From CAIWHR01 sp963708855 (GTDB taxonomy: Bacteria; Pseudomonadota; Gammaproteobacteria; Burkholderiales; Casimicrobiaceae): a stretch of DNA of 64,000 bases. Under the pieces are notes generated by a model that was not told where the DNA came from, did not search any database, and worked only from the letters and a program-made list of their open reading frames with translations. Below are positions 55,056 through 64,000 of the stretch, one piece after another. Position 1 is the first letter of the stretch; every line of letters begins with the position of its first letter. The DNA is taken from assembly GCA_963708855.1 (NCBI GenBank), contig CAVPUM010000001.1, positions 186,001 to 250,000 on the forward strand, given 5' to 3'. A program made the translations under genes and the position numbers.

Positions 55056-57366
55056 TCATTGCGCGCGTTTGCGCACCCAGAACTGGTACATCAGCGCGAA
55101 AGTGTCGGGCCGGTCCATTTCGAACTGGTGCCATTGGTCGAGGTTCGTCAGCGCCCGGTCCTCGGGGAAACGGGTTCGATAACGTGCCGCGGCCTGGGTG
55201 TCCGGCCATTCGAACCCGATGAACTCGAGACCAAGTTCGGTGAGGAGCGCTGCGATCTGCGGCAGGCTGAACCGCTGCTCCTGCACGTGGAAGATGAGAT
55301 CGCGGCAGGCGCTGAGGCTGTAGAAGTCCTCGCCCCGCGCAACCCGCGTCAGGAGCGCATCGTCCGGCCGGGCGAGAATCGCGGCGCGGCACGCGCGTAT
55401 GCCTTCGGGCGTGGGCGGGTACCCGCCCGCCGCGATGAACTCGCGGGCACGCACGACGTGCCGGCGCGCCTGCTCGCTGTAGAGACCGATGCGCATCAGG
55501 CCGCCGGGACGCAGCAGCGAGCAGAGGATCCGCCAGCCGGCGACCGGATCCGCGAGGTGATGCAGCACGCCGGTGCAATCGACGACGTCGAAGCGCTCGG
55601 TCAGAGCGCCCAGCGCCAATATGTCCGCCTGCCGATACTCGATGTTGCCGATGCCGAGCTCGCGCGTCTTGCGCACGGCGTAGGCGAGGCTCGTCAGGCT
55701 CAGGTCCACGGCCAGCACGCTCGCATCCGGAAATCGCCGCGCCGTGTTGATCGGATGCCGTCCGGTGCCGCACCCCGCGACGAGGATGCGCGCGGGGGCG
55801 TCGGGCACCCCGGCGAGATCCGCTTCCGGAAAGAGGCCGCGCAGGAAAGCCGCGACAGACGACGGCGCAACGTCGCGTCCCGGCCGCTGCCATCTCGGGT
55901 AAGGATTGGCCTCGTACTGGCTGCGGACCGCAGCCGAGACGCCGTCGACCACCTCGGTCAGCGCGACGATCGCTCCACGGAGGCGCCGCTCCTCCCGCGG
56001 CTCGCGGATCTGCCGCAACGCAAGCGAGGCGAGCGCGGTCGGCGCGAGACCGGCTGCGATCGCATCGTGCGCGTCGAGTGTGTGCAGCGGACGACAGCAG
56101 GCGTACAGGGCGTACCAGTGGAGCGGCACCGGGCTTCCCGCCGCCCTCGTCGTCGCGATCGCGCTGCGCAATGCCGCGACCGCGGCGGCTTCCGCGTCGG
56201 ATTCGTCATGCACGTACTCGGTGTTGAAGCACTGGTGCGCGATCGCCGCGATGTCCGGCAGCGGCAGGGACGGCGCGGCCGCGGGATCCGCCGAGAATTC
56301 CCGCAGCAGGCCGCGGCGCGCGAACGCGAGCAGGCGCTCGACGAAGAGGTTCGGCACCACGACTTCCTCGAGCAGCCGCTGCAGCAGCGCGTCGTCGAGG
56401 AGCGCGCGCACGAGAGGCTGCAGCGTCGGCCAGGCGCGCGGATCGTCGGTCCCGGATTCGGGCAGGCGTTCCTGCAGCTCGACCGCCTCCGGCCGCGTGG
56501 CCACGGCGCTCGCGATCGGACGCACGAGACGCGCCGGGTCGACCGCGGAGTGGTCGAGCGCGCGGAACAGCAGATCGCGCATGCGCGGATCGACCGGATG
56601 CCGCAGATCGTAGTCCCTGACGCACTGCTCGAACTGCGTCCAGTACGCCGGATTGTCGCGATGGAGCTGCAGCGCGGCCACGATGCTTTCCAGCGCGGCA
56701 TCCGCGTTGGCAACGACCGCGGAGGACGCCGTTGGCGCATCGAAGGCATGTTCCAGTTGGGCCGCCAGCGCCGAGCGTGCCCGCGACAGGTTGTACCAGG
56801 CCTCGTGGAGCCCGGGGTCGAGCGCGAGCGCCTGCTCGAAATTCGCTGCGGCTTCCTCGCATTGCCCCCGTGCAAGCCTCGCCGCGCCCTGCCCGAACAG
56901 CGCGAACGGATAGTCGCGCTTGAGCGCGAGCGCGCGGCCGAAACTGGCTTCGGCGCCCGCGTTGTCGCCGCGCTCGAGCAGCAGGTTGCCGAGATTCGAA
57001 TGCGCCTCCGCCAGGCCGGGATCCAGCGCCAGCGCCGCCTCGAGCTCCGCGATCGCGCGATCGGGCATGCCCGAGACTCCGGTAGGCGATCGCCAGGTGG
57101 CAGCGAAAGGCCGGCTGACGGGGATTCAATGCGATCGCGCGCGACAGCGGCTCCAGCGCACGGTCGGGATCTCCCGACTGCAGCCCGAGCACGCCGATGG
57201 CGTGGAGCGCGTCGGGATCCTGCGGCAGTTTCGCCTGCAGGATCCCGAACGCCGCAGCGGCGCTCTTGCGATCCCCGGCCTCGAGCGCAGCGAGCGCACG
57301 CGCGAGCAGCCGGCCGTCGAATCCGGCCGGCGGCAGCGCGGACTGGCGGCGTTTCTTCTCACCCAT
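55056..57366 (-). CDS. TPR-repeat methyltransferase (frameshifted)
   Basis: About 770 residues. The N-terminal 170 form TPR repeats (ALHAIGVLGLQSGDPDRALE, then EAHSNLGNLLLERGDNAGAE and ALFGQGAARLARGQCEEAAA). A long helical middle part has no known fold; the C-terminal third is a class I methyltransferase (ARILVAGCGTGRHPINTARR, VLAVDLSLTSLAYAVRK, VVDCTGVLHHLADPVAGW). An extra base near 57069 separates the first TPR from the rest. The start at 57366 reads MGEKKRRQSALPPAG. Similar fusions are seen in betaproteobacteria; the substrate is not known, perhaps a protein or glycan bound by the repeats. Confidence 0.78.
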
Positions 57367-57614
57367 CGCGAGGTGTCGGTTCGTGCATGGTCTCGCTCCG
57401 GGACACCGTCGCGTCGCGCCAGCCGGCAGCGCGATGCCGCGAACCCCGGGGCCGGCATTATGGGGCCGCGGCGCGGCGCCGCGAGCCCGAAGCCGCCCGC
57501 GGCGCGCTGGCGCCGCCGAACAGAAGAGCGGAAGTTTGATCAAGTCGCTTGCCCGGATCGGCCCGCTGTGGCTAGCATGCTGCACCCTCCCTTTCCCCTT
57601 TGCACGGAGTCCCG

Positions 57615-58452
57615 ATGGACGTTCGCCAGCCGCTCCACAGCGAGCACGTGAAACTGCTCGACACCGCAGGATTGCGCCGCCACTTCCTCGTCGAGCGCCT
57701 GTTCGTCCAGGACGAGATCACGCTGATCTACAGCCAGATCGACCGCATCATTGTCGGCGGTGCGATGCCGGGCGCCCGCGAGCTTGCTTTCGGGCCGGAC
57801 CTCGCAAAGAAGTTCGCGGTCGGGAGCTTTCTCGAGCGCCGCGAGCTCGGCGCGATCAACATCGGCGGGACCGGGGGTGATCACTGTCGACGGCACGAAC
57901 TTCGAGCTCGGCACGCGCGAGGCGCTCTACGTCGGCGCAGGCGCGAAGGACGTGCGCTTCCGCAGCGCGGACCCGGGCAACCCCGCGAAGTTCTACCTCA
58001 ACAGCGCGCCGGCGCACCGCAGCTGCCCGACCAAGAAGGTCACGCTGAAGGACGCCTCGCCCTCGACCCTCGGCGACCCCAAGACGGCCAACCGGCGCAC
58101 GATCTACAAATTCATCGTGCCGGGGGTCGTCGAATCCTGCCAGCTCACGATGGGCATGACCCAGCTCGAGGCAGGCAGCGTCTGGAACACGTTCCCTTGC
58201 CACACCCACGAGCGGCGGATGGAGGTCTATTTCTACTTCGATCTGCCCGCCAACGCGGTGGTCTTCCATCTGATGGGCCGTCCCGACGAGACGCGCCACA
58301 TCGTCGTCGCCAACGAGCAGGCGGTGATCAGCCCCAGCTGGTCGATCCACTCGGGCGTGGGCTCGCAGGCCTACACGTTCATCTGGGGCATGGTCGGGGA
58401 AAACCAGGTGTTCGACGACATGGACCACCTGTCGCCCTCCGCTCTGCGCTGA
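57615..58452 (+). CDS. kduI: 5-dehydro-4-deoxy-D-glucuronate isomerase (frameshifted)
   Basis: KduI interconverts 5-keto-4-deoxyuronate and 2,5-diketo-3-deoxygluconate in pectin and uronate breakdown. The N-terminal half reads MDVRQPLHSEHVKLLDTAGL, then LIYSQIDRIIVGGAMPGARE; the C-terminal half has the zinc site FPCHTHERRMEVYFYFDLP and ends VFDDMDHLSPSALR. A run of five G at 57873-57877 (four expected) breaks the frame between NIGGTG and VITVDGTNFELG. GGAG precedes the start. First gene of a TRAP/enolase operon. Confidence 0.88.
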
Positions 58453-58522
58453 CCCGGATGGCCTGCGCCGACATCGAAGGCCGGATCGGCCGCGGCCCGC
58501 CAATGCCCGCGGAAATCCACGC

Positions 58523-59087
58523 ATGAACCTGCTCCCCGGCGCCCTGGCGCAGGTCGAGGAGCGGTTCTTCCGCTTCCTCGAGCGGCTGATGGTCTTCCTG
58601 CTGGCCGCGATGGTGCTGATGGTGTTCGGCAACGTCGTGCTGCGCTGGACCGTCGATTCGGGCATCGACGTGTCCGAGGAAATGATCGCGCTTCTTCTTC
58701 GTCTGGCTGACCTTCATCGGTGCCGTCGTGGTGATGCGCGAGCACCTGCACCTCGGCGTCGACATGCTGGTGGGCAAGTTCGGCCGCAAGGGACGGCTCG
58801 CCTGCATGATGACCTCGGACGCGCTGATCCTCTTCTGCTGCGCCGTCTTCTTCTGGGGCACGTGGCAGCAGGCGGCCATCAACGCGAGCAACGTCTCCGC
58901 CGTCACCGGCATCTCGATGCTCTGGGTGTTCGGCGTCGGCTATTTCACCAGCGTCGCCATCGGCCTCATGGTGCTGATGCGCCTGCTGCGCGCGTTCACC
59001 GGCAACGTCGACGAGCGCGAGCTCGCGATCTTCGCCGGCACTTTCGAGCTCGACGACGCCGTGCACATCAAGCGCGGGATCGAATGA
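58523..59087 (+). CDS. dctQ: TRAP transporter small permease (frameshifted)
   Basis: Four-helix DctQ/YiaM subunit of a tripartite sodium-coupled transporter: LMVFLLAAMVLMVFGNVVLR, FFFVWLTFIGAVVVMREHLH, LACMMTSDALILFCCAVFFW and FGVGYFTSVAIGLMVLMRLL. One extra base near 58690 shifts the frame inside the second helix. It pairs with the large permease gene just downstream, forming the membrane part of the importer. Confidence 0.83.
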
Positions 59088-59109
59088 GCCGGCGCGGAGC
59101 ACCCCCGCA

Positions 59110-60406
59110 ATGACCGTCACCATCTTCCTCGTGTCGCTGATGGGCGCGATGGCGATCGGCGTGCCGGTCGCGTTCGCGCTGATCATCTGCGGCATCACGC
59201 TGATGGCGTACCTCGGCATCTACGACAGCCAGATCGTCGCGCAGAAGATCCTCGACGGCGCCGACTCGTTCGTGCTGCTGGCCATTCCCTTCTTCCTGCT
59301 CGCCGGCGAGCTGATGAACGCCGGGGGGCTGTCGCAAGCGGATCGTCAATTTCGCGCTGGCGCTGATCGGCCATCGCCACGGCGGCCTCGGCTACGTGGC
59401 CATCGTCGCCGCGATCATCATGGCGTCGCTGTCGGGCTCGGCCGCCGCCGACACCGCGGCGCTGGCGGCGATCCTGATCCCGATGATGCGCGAGGCGGGC
59501 TACAACATCCCGCGCTCGGCGGGGCTGATCGCCGCGGGCGGGATCGTCGCCCCGGTGATCCCGCCGTCGATCGGCTTCGTCGTCTTCGGCGTGGCCGCCA
59601 ACGTCTCGATTCCGCGGCTGTTCGTCGCCGGCATCGTCCCCGGCATGCTGCTCGGCCTGTCGCTGTTCATCGCCTGGTGGTGGGTCTCGCGCAAGGAGGT
59701 TCTGACCACGCTGCCGCGGCGCAGCTGGACGCATCGTCTGCACACGCTGCGCGACGGCGCGTTCGCGCTGGCGATGCCGGTCTTCGTGCTGGGCTCGATC
59801 CGCTTCGGCTGGGCCACGCCCACCGAGGCCGCCGTGGTCGCCGTCGTCTACGCGGCGATCGTCGGCATGTTCATCTACAAGGAATTGAAGCTCTCGCAGC
59901 TCTACGGCGTCGTGCTGGCGGCAGCCAAGATGACGGCGGTGGTGATGTTCCTGGTCGCCGCCTGCGGCATTTCGTCGTGGCTGATCACGCAGGCCAACAT
60001 CCCCGGCGAGCTCGGCAGCCTGCTCGCGCCGCTGATCGCCAACCCGACGCTGCTGATGATCTGCATGATGATCCTGGTGCTGGTCGTCGGCACGGCGCTC
60101 GACTTCACGCCGACGGTGCTGATCCTCACGCCGGTGCTGATGCCGCTGGTCAAGCAGGCGGGCATCGATCCCGTCTACTTCGGCGTGCTGTTCATCGTCA
60201 ACAACGCCATCGGCCTCATCACCCCGCCGGTGGGCATCGTGCTCAACGTCGTGAGCGGCGTCGCGCGGGTGTCGATGACCGACGTCATGCGCGGCGTGAA
60301 TCCCTTCCTGTTCACGCAGGCGATCGTCCTGTTCCTGCTGATTTTTTTCCCGCAGCTCGTGATGTGGCCCTACCGGGCGTTCATGGGCCTTCCATTCCAA
60401 TGGTGA
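59110..60406 (+). CDS. dctM: TRAP transporter large permease (frameshifted)
   Basis: DctM-type large membrane subunit, about 430 residues and twelve helices. Markers: IGVPVAFALIICGITLMAYL, LLAIPFFLLAGELMNAGGL, MASLSGSAAADTAALAAILI, GGIVAPVIPPSIGFVVFG and NAIGLITPPVGIVLNVVSGV. A frame break (+1) lies between 59322, in a run of six G, and 59336, before KRIVNFALALIGHRHGGLGY. It carries the substrate across the inner membrane with sodium. Confidence 0.85.
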
Positions 60407-60447
60407 AGGCACGCGCGGGCGTGCCCACCCGATCCAAGGAGATCATC

Positions 60448-61458
60448 ATGCAAGTTTCGTTCGAGCCTCATCGCCGCGGGCATCGCGGCCGCCGCACTCG
60501 CACTGCCCGCCCAGGCGCAGTTCACCGAGCGCACGATCCGCCTGTCCAACGGCGTCAACCAGGAGCACCCGGTCGGCAACGGCGTTGCCAAGATGGCCGC
60601 GTGCGCGACCGAGAAGTCCGGCGGCAAGATGAAGATCCAGGGCTTCTGGGGCGGCGCGCTGGGCGGCGACCTGCAGGCGACGCAGGCGCTGCGCTCCGGC
60701 ACGCAGGAGATGGTGATCACGTCGACCTCGCCGCTGATCGGCATCCTGCCCGACCTCGGCGTGTTCGACCTGCCGTTCCTGTTCGCCAACGAGAAGGAAG
60801 CCGACGCGATCCTCGACGGCGAATACGGCAAGTACATCTCGGACAAGATGCCTGCCGTCGGCCTCGTCAATCTCGCCTACTGGGAGAACGGCTTCCGCAA
60901 CCTCACCAATTCCAAGAAGCCGGTGAACAAGGTCGAGGACTTCCCGGGCCTCAAGGTGCGCGTGATGCAGAACAACGTCTTCCTCGACACGTTCAAGACC
61001 GATGGGCGCGAACCCGGTGCCGATGGCGTTCGGCGAAGTGTTCCCGGCGCTCGAGACCAAGGCGATCGACGGCCAGGAAAATCCGTTCGTCACCATCGAC
61101 ACCTCCAAGTTCTACGAGGTGCAGAAGTACCTGTCGGTGACCCGGCACGCGTACACGCCGTTCATGGTGCTCTACTCGAAGCCACTGTGGGACAAGCTGT
61201 CCCCGGCCGAGCAGAAGGTGCTTTCCGACTGCGCGATCCAGGGCCGCGACGAGCAGCGCAGTGTCTCGCGCGCGCTGTCGGACAAGTCGTTCGCCGACCT
61301 GAAGACCAAGGGCATGACGGTCAACGAGATCATCGCCGCCCGAGCAGAAGCGCCTGCGCGATGCCGTCAAGCCCGTCTACGAGAAGCACGCGGCGACGAT
61401 CGGCAAGGAAACCGTCGACAGGATGAGCGCGACGCTGTCCAAGATTCGCGGCGGCTGA
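60448..61458 (+). CDS. dctP: TRAP transporter substrate-binding protein (three frameshifts)
   Basis: DctP-type periplasmic binding protein of about 335 residues. With an extra C removed after the ATG, the leader reads MKFRSSLIAAGIAAAALALP, a good signal peptide. The body has FTERTIRLSNGVNQEHPVGN, GFWGGALGGDLQATQALRSG, the carboxylate-binding Arg in FPGLKVRVMQN, FGEVFPALETKAIDGQENPF and ends VDRMSATLSKIRGG. Frame breaks lie near 60451, 61001 and 61340, each a gain of one base. AAGGAG precedes the start. The ligand is likely a sugar acid, from context. Confidence 0.83.
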
Positions 61459-61532
61459 TCTCGCGATCGCCCGGCAACGGGGCGGCCGGGGCGTGCGCGA
61501 GCGCGCCCCGGCCTTCCATCCTGGAGTCCGCC

Positions 61533-62655
61533 ATGAAAATCAGCGCCGTCGAGCCGCTGATCCTGCACATGCCGTTGAACCGCGAGTTCGATCGCGGATT
61601 CGACGCACCGGATCACGCACTGGGGCGTCGTCGGCGTGCGGCTGCGCACGACGGACGGCCGCGAAGGCTACGGCTTCACCGGCACCCATGCCGATCTCGC
61701 CTCCGATCGCCTGATCGCCGCCTGCATCGGCAACTGCTACGCGCCACTGCTGCTGGGCGAGGACGCGACCGAGGGCCGCCGCCTGTGGCAGAAGCTCGCC
61801 CGCGCGCCGGCGCTGCAGTGGGTCGGGCGCGCCGGCATCACCCAGCTGGCGCTCGCCGCCGTCGATGTCGCGCTATGGGACCTGCGCGCCAAGGCCGCCG
61901 GACGTGCCGCTCTGGCACCTCCTGGGCGGGCCGGTGCGCGACCGGCTGGAGGCGTACAACACCGACGTCGGCTGGCTGTCGCTGTCCGACGAGACGCTGG
62001 TCGACGGCTGCCGGCACGCGATCGAGGTCGACGGCTTCCGCGGCGTCAAGATCAAGGTCGGACACGACCGTGCCGGCGTACGACCTCAAGCGGCTCGAGG
62101 CTGTGCGGCGGGCGATCGGCCCGGAGCCGACGCTGGCGATCGACGGCAACGGCAAGTGGGACCTGCCGACCTGTCGGCGCTTCTGCGCGCAGGCGGAGGC
62201 CTTCGACGTCCACTGGTTCGAGGAGCCGCTGTGGTACGACGATGTCGCGTCGCACGCGGCGCTCGCGCGCAGCACGATCGATTCCGATCGCGCTGGGCGA
62301 ACAGCTCTACACGGCGGACGCCTTCGAGGCGTTCATGGCGGCGGGCGCGGTGCATTACGTGCAGCCCGACGTCACGCGCCTCGGCGGCATCACCGAGTTC
62401 CTGCAGGTCGCCGATGCCGCGCACGCGCGCCGCCTGCCGGTGGCGGCGCACGCCGGCGACATGGGCCAGGTGCACGTGCATCTGTCGTTTGCCCATCCGG
62501 CGACGGCCGTGCTCGAGTACATTCCCTGGATCAAGGACCACTTCGTCGAACCGATTCGCGTCGAGGACGGATACTTTGTCCGGCCGCAGCTTCCCGGCGC
62601 GGGGTCGACGCCAACGGCACCGGCGCTGGCGCGATTTGCCATGCCGCTCGCGTGA
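61533..62655 (+). CDS. Mandelate racemase/muconate lactonizing enzyme-family protein (four frameshifts)
   Basis: Enolase-superfamily enzyme of about 373 residues. Segments in order: MKISAVEPLILHMPLNREFD (capping domain), HWGVVGVRLRTTDGREGYGF, VDGFRGVKIKVGHD (catalytic Lys pair KIK), LAIDGNGKWDLPTCRRF (metal Asp), DVHWFEEPLWYDD (metal Glu), ALGEQLYTADAFEAFM (metal Glu) and VAAHAGDMGQVHVHLSFA (His). Metal ligands therefore appear complete. Frame breaks of +1 lie near 61610, 61900, 62068 and 62276. Probably a sugar-acid dehydratase or cycloisomerase. Confidence 0.83.
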
Positions 62656-62686
62656 GCTTCCTTCCACTGCCTGCGGAGCATCGATC

Positions 62687-63901
62687 ATGAAGATCACCGC
62701 GCTCGAAACGCTGCGCCTCGGCGAATTCGCCAACCTGCTCTGGGTCCGGCTGCACACCGACGAAGGGCTCATCGGACTGGGCGAGACGTTCATGGGCGCC
62801 GCCGCCGTCGAGGCCTACCTGCACGAAACGGTCGCGCCCAAGCTCGTCGGCCGCGACCCGGCGCGGATCGAGGCGATCAACGGCGCGCTCGCCAACTACC
62901 TCGGCTGGCGCTCGGCCGGGGTGGAGACCCGCGGCAACTCGGCCGTGGACATCGCGCTCTGGGATCTGTTCGGCAAGACGCACGGCAAGCCGGTGGCCGA
63001 CATGCTCGGCGGCCGCTCGCGCGATTCGATCCGCGTCTACAACACCTGCGCCGGCTACAAGTACATCCGCGATGCGCGCGCGCAGTCGGTCGCCAACTGG
63101 CATGTCGGCGCGACCGGCGGGCCCTACGAGGATCTCGAAGGATTCCTGCACCGGGCCGACGAGCTCGCGCTGTCGCTGCTCGAGCAGGGGATCACCGGGA
63201 TGAAGATCTGGCCGTTCGACATCGCGGCGGAGCGCAGCGGCGGCTACGACATCAGCCCGGCCGAGCTGAAAGCCGCGCTGGAGCCCTTCGCGCGGATCCG
63301 GCGGGCGGTCGGCGACCGGATGGACATCATGGTCGAGTTCCACTCGCTGTGGAGCCTGCCGATGGCGAAGAAGCTCGCCGAGCGGCTCGCCGAGTTCGAC
63401 ACCTACTGGCACGAGGACCCGTTCCGCCTCGACAACATCGGCGACCTCGCCGACTACGCGCGCCACAGCAAGGCGTGGGTCTGCGCGTCGGAGACCCTCG
63501 CCTACACGCACTCGTTCCGCGAATACCTGCAGACGGGCGTGGCCGGCGTGGCGATGCTCGACCTGTCGTGGTGCGGCGGGCTCACCGAGGCGCGCAAGAT
63601 CGCCGCGCTGGCCGAAGCGTGGCACGTTCCGGTCGCGCCGCACGACTGCACGGGCCCCGTCGTCTACACGGCGTCGTGCCACCTGTCGCTGCACGCCCGC
63701 AATGCGCTGATCCAGGAATCGGTGCGCGCGTTCTACACCGGCTGGTACAACGAGCTGGTGACGGGGCTGCCGACGGTGGCCAACGGCGAGGTGACGATCA
63801 GCGACGCGCCGGGCCTCGGGCTCGAGCTCGCCGCGGGGCTCGAGCGCCGCGCCGTCGAGCTTCCACACCCCGCCGAGCCCCGTGGTGATGCCTATCGGTA
63901 A
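62687..63901 (+). CDS. Mandelate racemase/muconate lactonizing enzyme-family protein
   Basis: A second enolase-superfamily enzyme, 404 residues and intact. The capping domain starts MKITALETLRLGEFANLLWV; SAVDIALWDLFGKTHGKPVA and LGGRSRDSIRVYNTCAGYKY follow. Acid/base and metal residues are in GITGMKIWPFD, DIMVEFHSLWS, FDTYWHEDPFRLDN, VCASETLAYTHSF and VAPHDCTGPVVYT. It resembles sugar-acid (galactonate/mannonate-type) dehydratases; exact substrate unknown. GGAG lies upstream of the ATG, 31 bases after the previous gene. The last 100 bases of the window after it hold nothing recognisable. Confidence 0.88.
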   Translation: MKITALETLRLGEFANLLWVRLHTDEGLIGLGETFMGAAAVEAYLHETVAPKLVGRDPARIEAINGALANYLGWRSAGVETRGNSAVDIALWDLFGKTHGKPVADMLGGRSRDSIRVYNTCAGYKYIRDARAQSVANWHVGATGGPYEDLEGFLHRADELALSLLEQGITGMKIWPFDIAAERSGGYDISPAELKAALEPFARIRRAVGDRMDIMVEFHSLWSLPMAKKLAERLAEFDTYWHEDPFRLDNIGDLADYARHSKAWVCASETLAYTHSFREYLQTGVAGVAMLDLSWCGGLTEARKIAALAEAWHVPVAPHDCTGPVVYTASCHLSLHARNALIQESVRAFYTGWYNELVTGLPTVANGEVTISDAPGLGLELAAGLERRAVELPHPAEPRGDAYR

Positions 63902-64000
63902 CCTGGGGTGCCTGCCGTGGCCCACAATCCGTCCATTGCTGGCATACATCATTTCGAGCTCACCTCCGTTAGGTGCCGGGCCGACCACGATCCGTTGCAC

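Noticed and set aside
57873..62277. Programmed +1 frameshifting as an explanation for the many breaks
   Set aside because: The break sites share no slippery motif, Shine-Dalgarno-like stimulator or stop codon context, and three or four per gene would be unheard of in bacteria.
62531..64000. 489-codon minus-strand frame at the right end
   Set aside because: Antisense shadow of the intact enolase-superfamily gene; only the last 100 bases are free and they show nothing convincing.

Overview
The window is high-GC chromosomal DNA from a Gram-negative bacterium, most likely a betaproteobacterium of the Burkholderiales type. This is inferred from the conserved blocks rph-rdgB-hemW and hemA-prfA-prmC, the many Tat-type and lipoprotein signals, an orphan COG2984-type binding protein, and codon use rich in G and C. 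No rRNA, CRISPR array or replication origin was seen. There is one tRNA gene.

Left part (1-28 kb): mostly ordinary chromosome. It carries a MidA-like methyltransferase (cut by the window edge) divergent from a pteridine reductase. Next is a small module in which an ArsR-rhodanese regulator faces a three-gene operon (mini membrane protein, DsrE-like protein, ATP-grasp ligase). Then come a tightly packed minus-strand operon rph-rdgB-hemW-amidase-small protein-chaC, surface-sugar genes (epimerase, GT2), an MgtE-like transporter and an Ldh-type dehydrogenase. A triple-GAF histidine kinase with its receiver protein, the hemA-prfA-GNAT-prmC operon, a damaged LysR gene fused tail-to-tail with phosphonoacetate hydrolase, recG, a DUF4124 protein and a Tat-exported multicopper oxidase complete this part.

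Middle part (28-45.7 kb): an accessory region. It holds a class III cyclase fused to a YHS metal-binding domain, a SulP permease remnant joined to an IS1182-type transposase remnant, a eukaryote-like LanC protein, and two orphan genes. After fadD, ridA and tRNA-Ala(CGC), which may be an integration hotspot, come an integron-type gene cassette with a well-formed attC site, two copies of a 136-bp repeat, secreted orphan proteins, a monoheme cytochrome c, an orphan substrate-binding protein, an IS30 remnant, a sorbosone/glucose dehydrogenase-type lipoprotein and a DUF3750 stump.

Right part (45.7-64 kb): two large methyltransferases, a Tat-exported amidohydrolase, DUF456, glutathione-dependent formaldehyde dehydrogenase, pirin, an MscS channel, and a catabolic operon kduI-dctQ-dctM-dctP plus two enolase-superfamily enzymes that fits uptake and breakdown of uronate-like sugar acids. 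Reading frames are repeatedly broken here, always by a gain of one base (about 15 times between 45.6 and 62.3 kb), while the protein sequence remains well conserved on both sides. I read this as a sequence-quality problem or very recent decay; broken genes are annotated as single loci.
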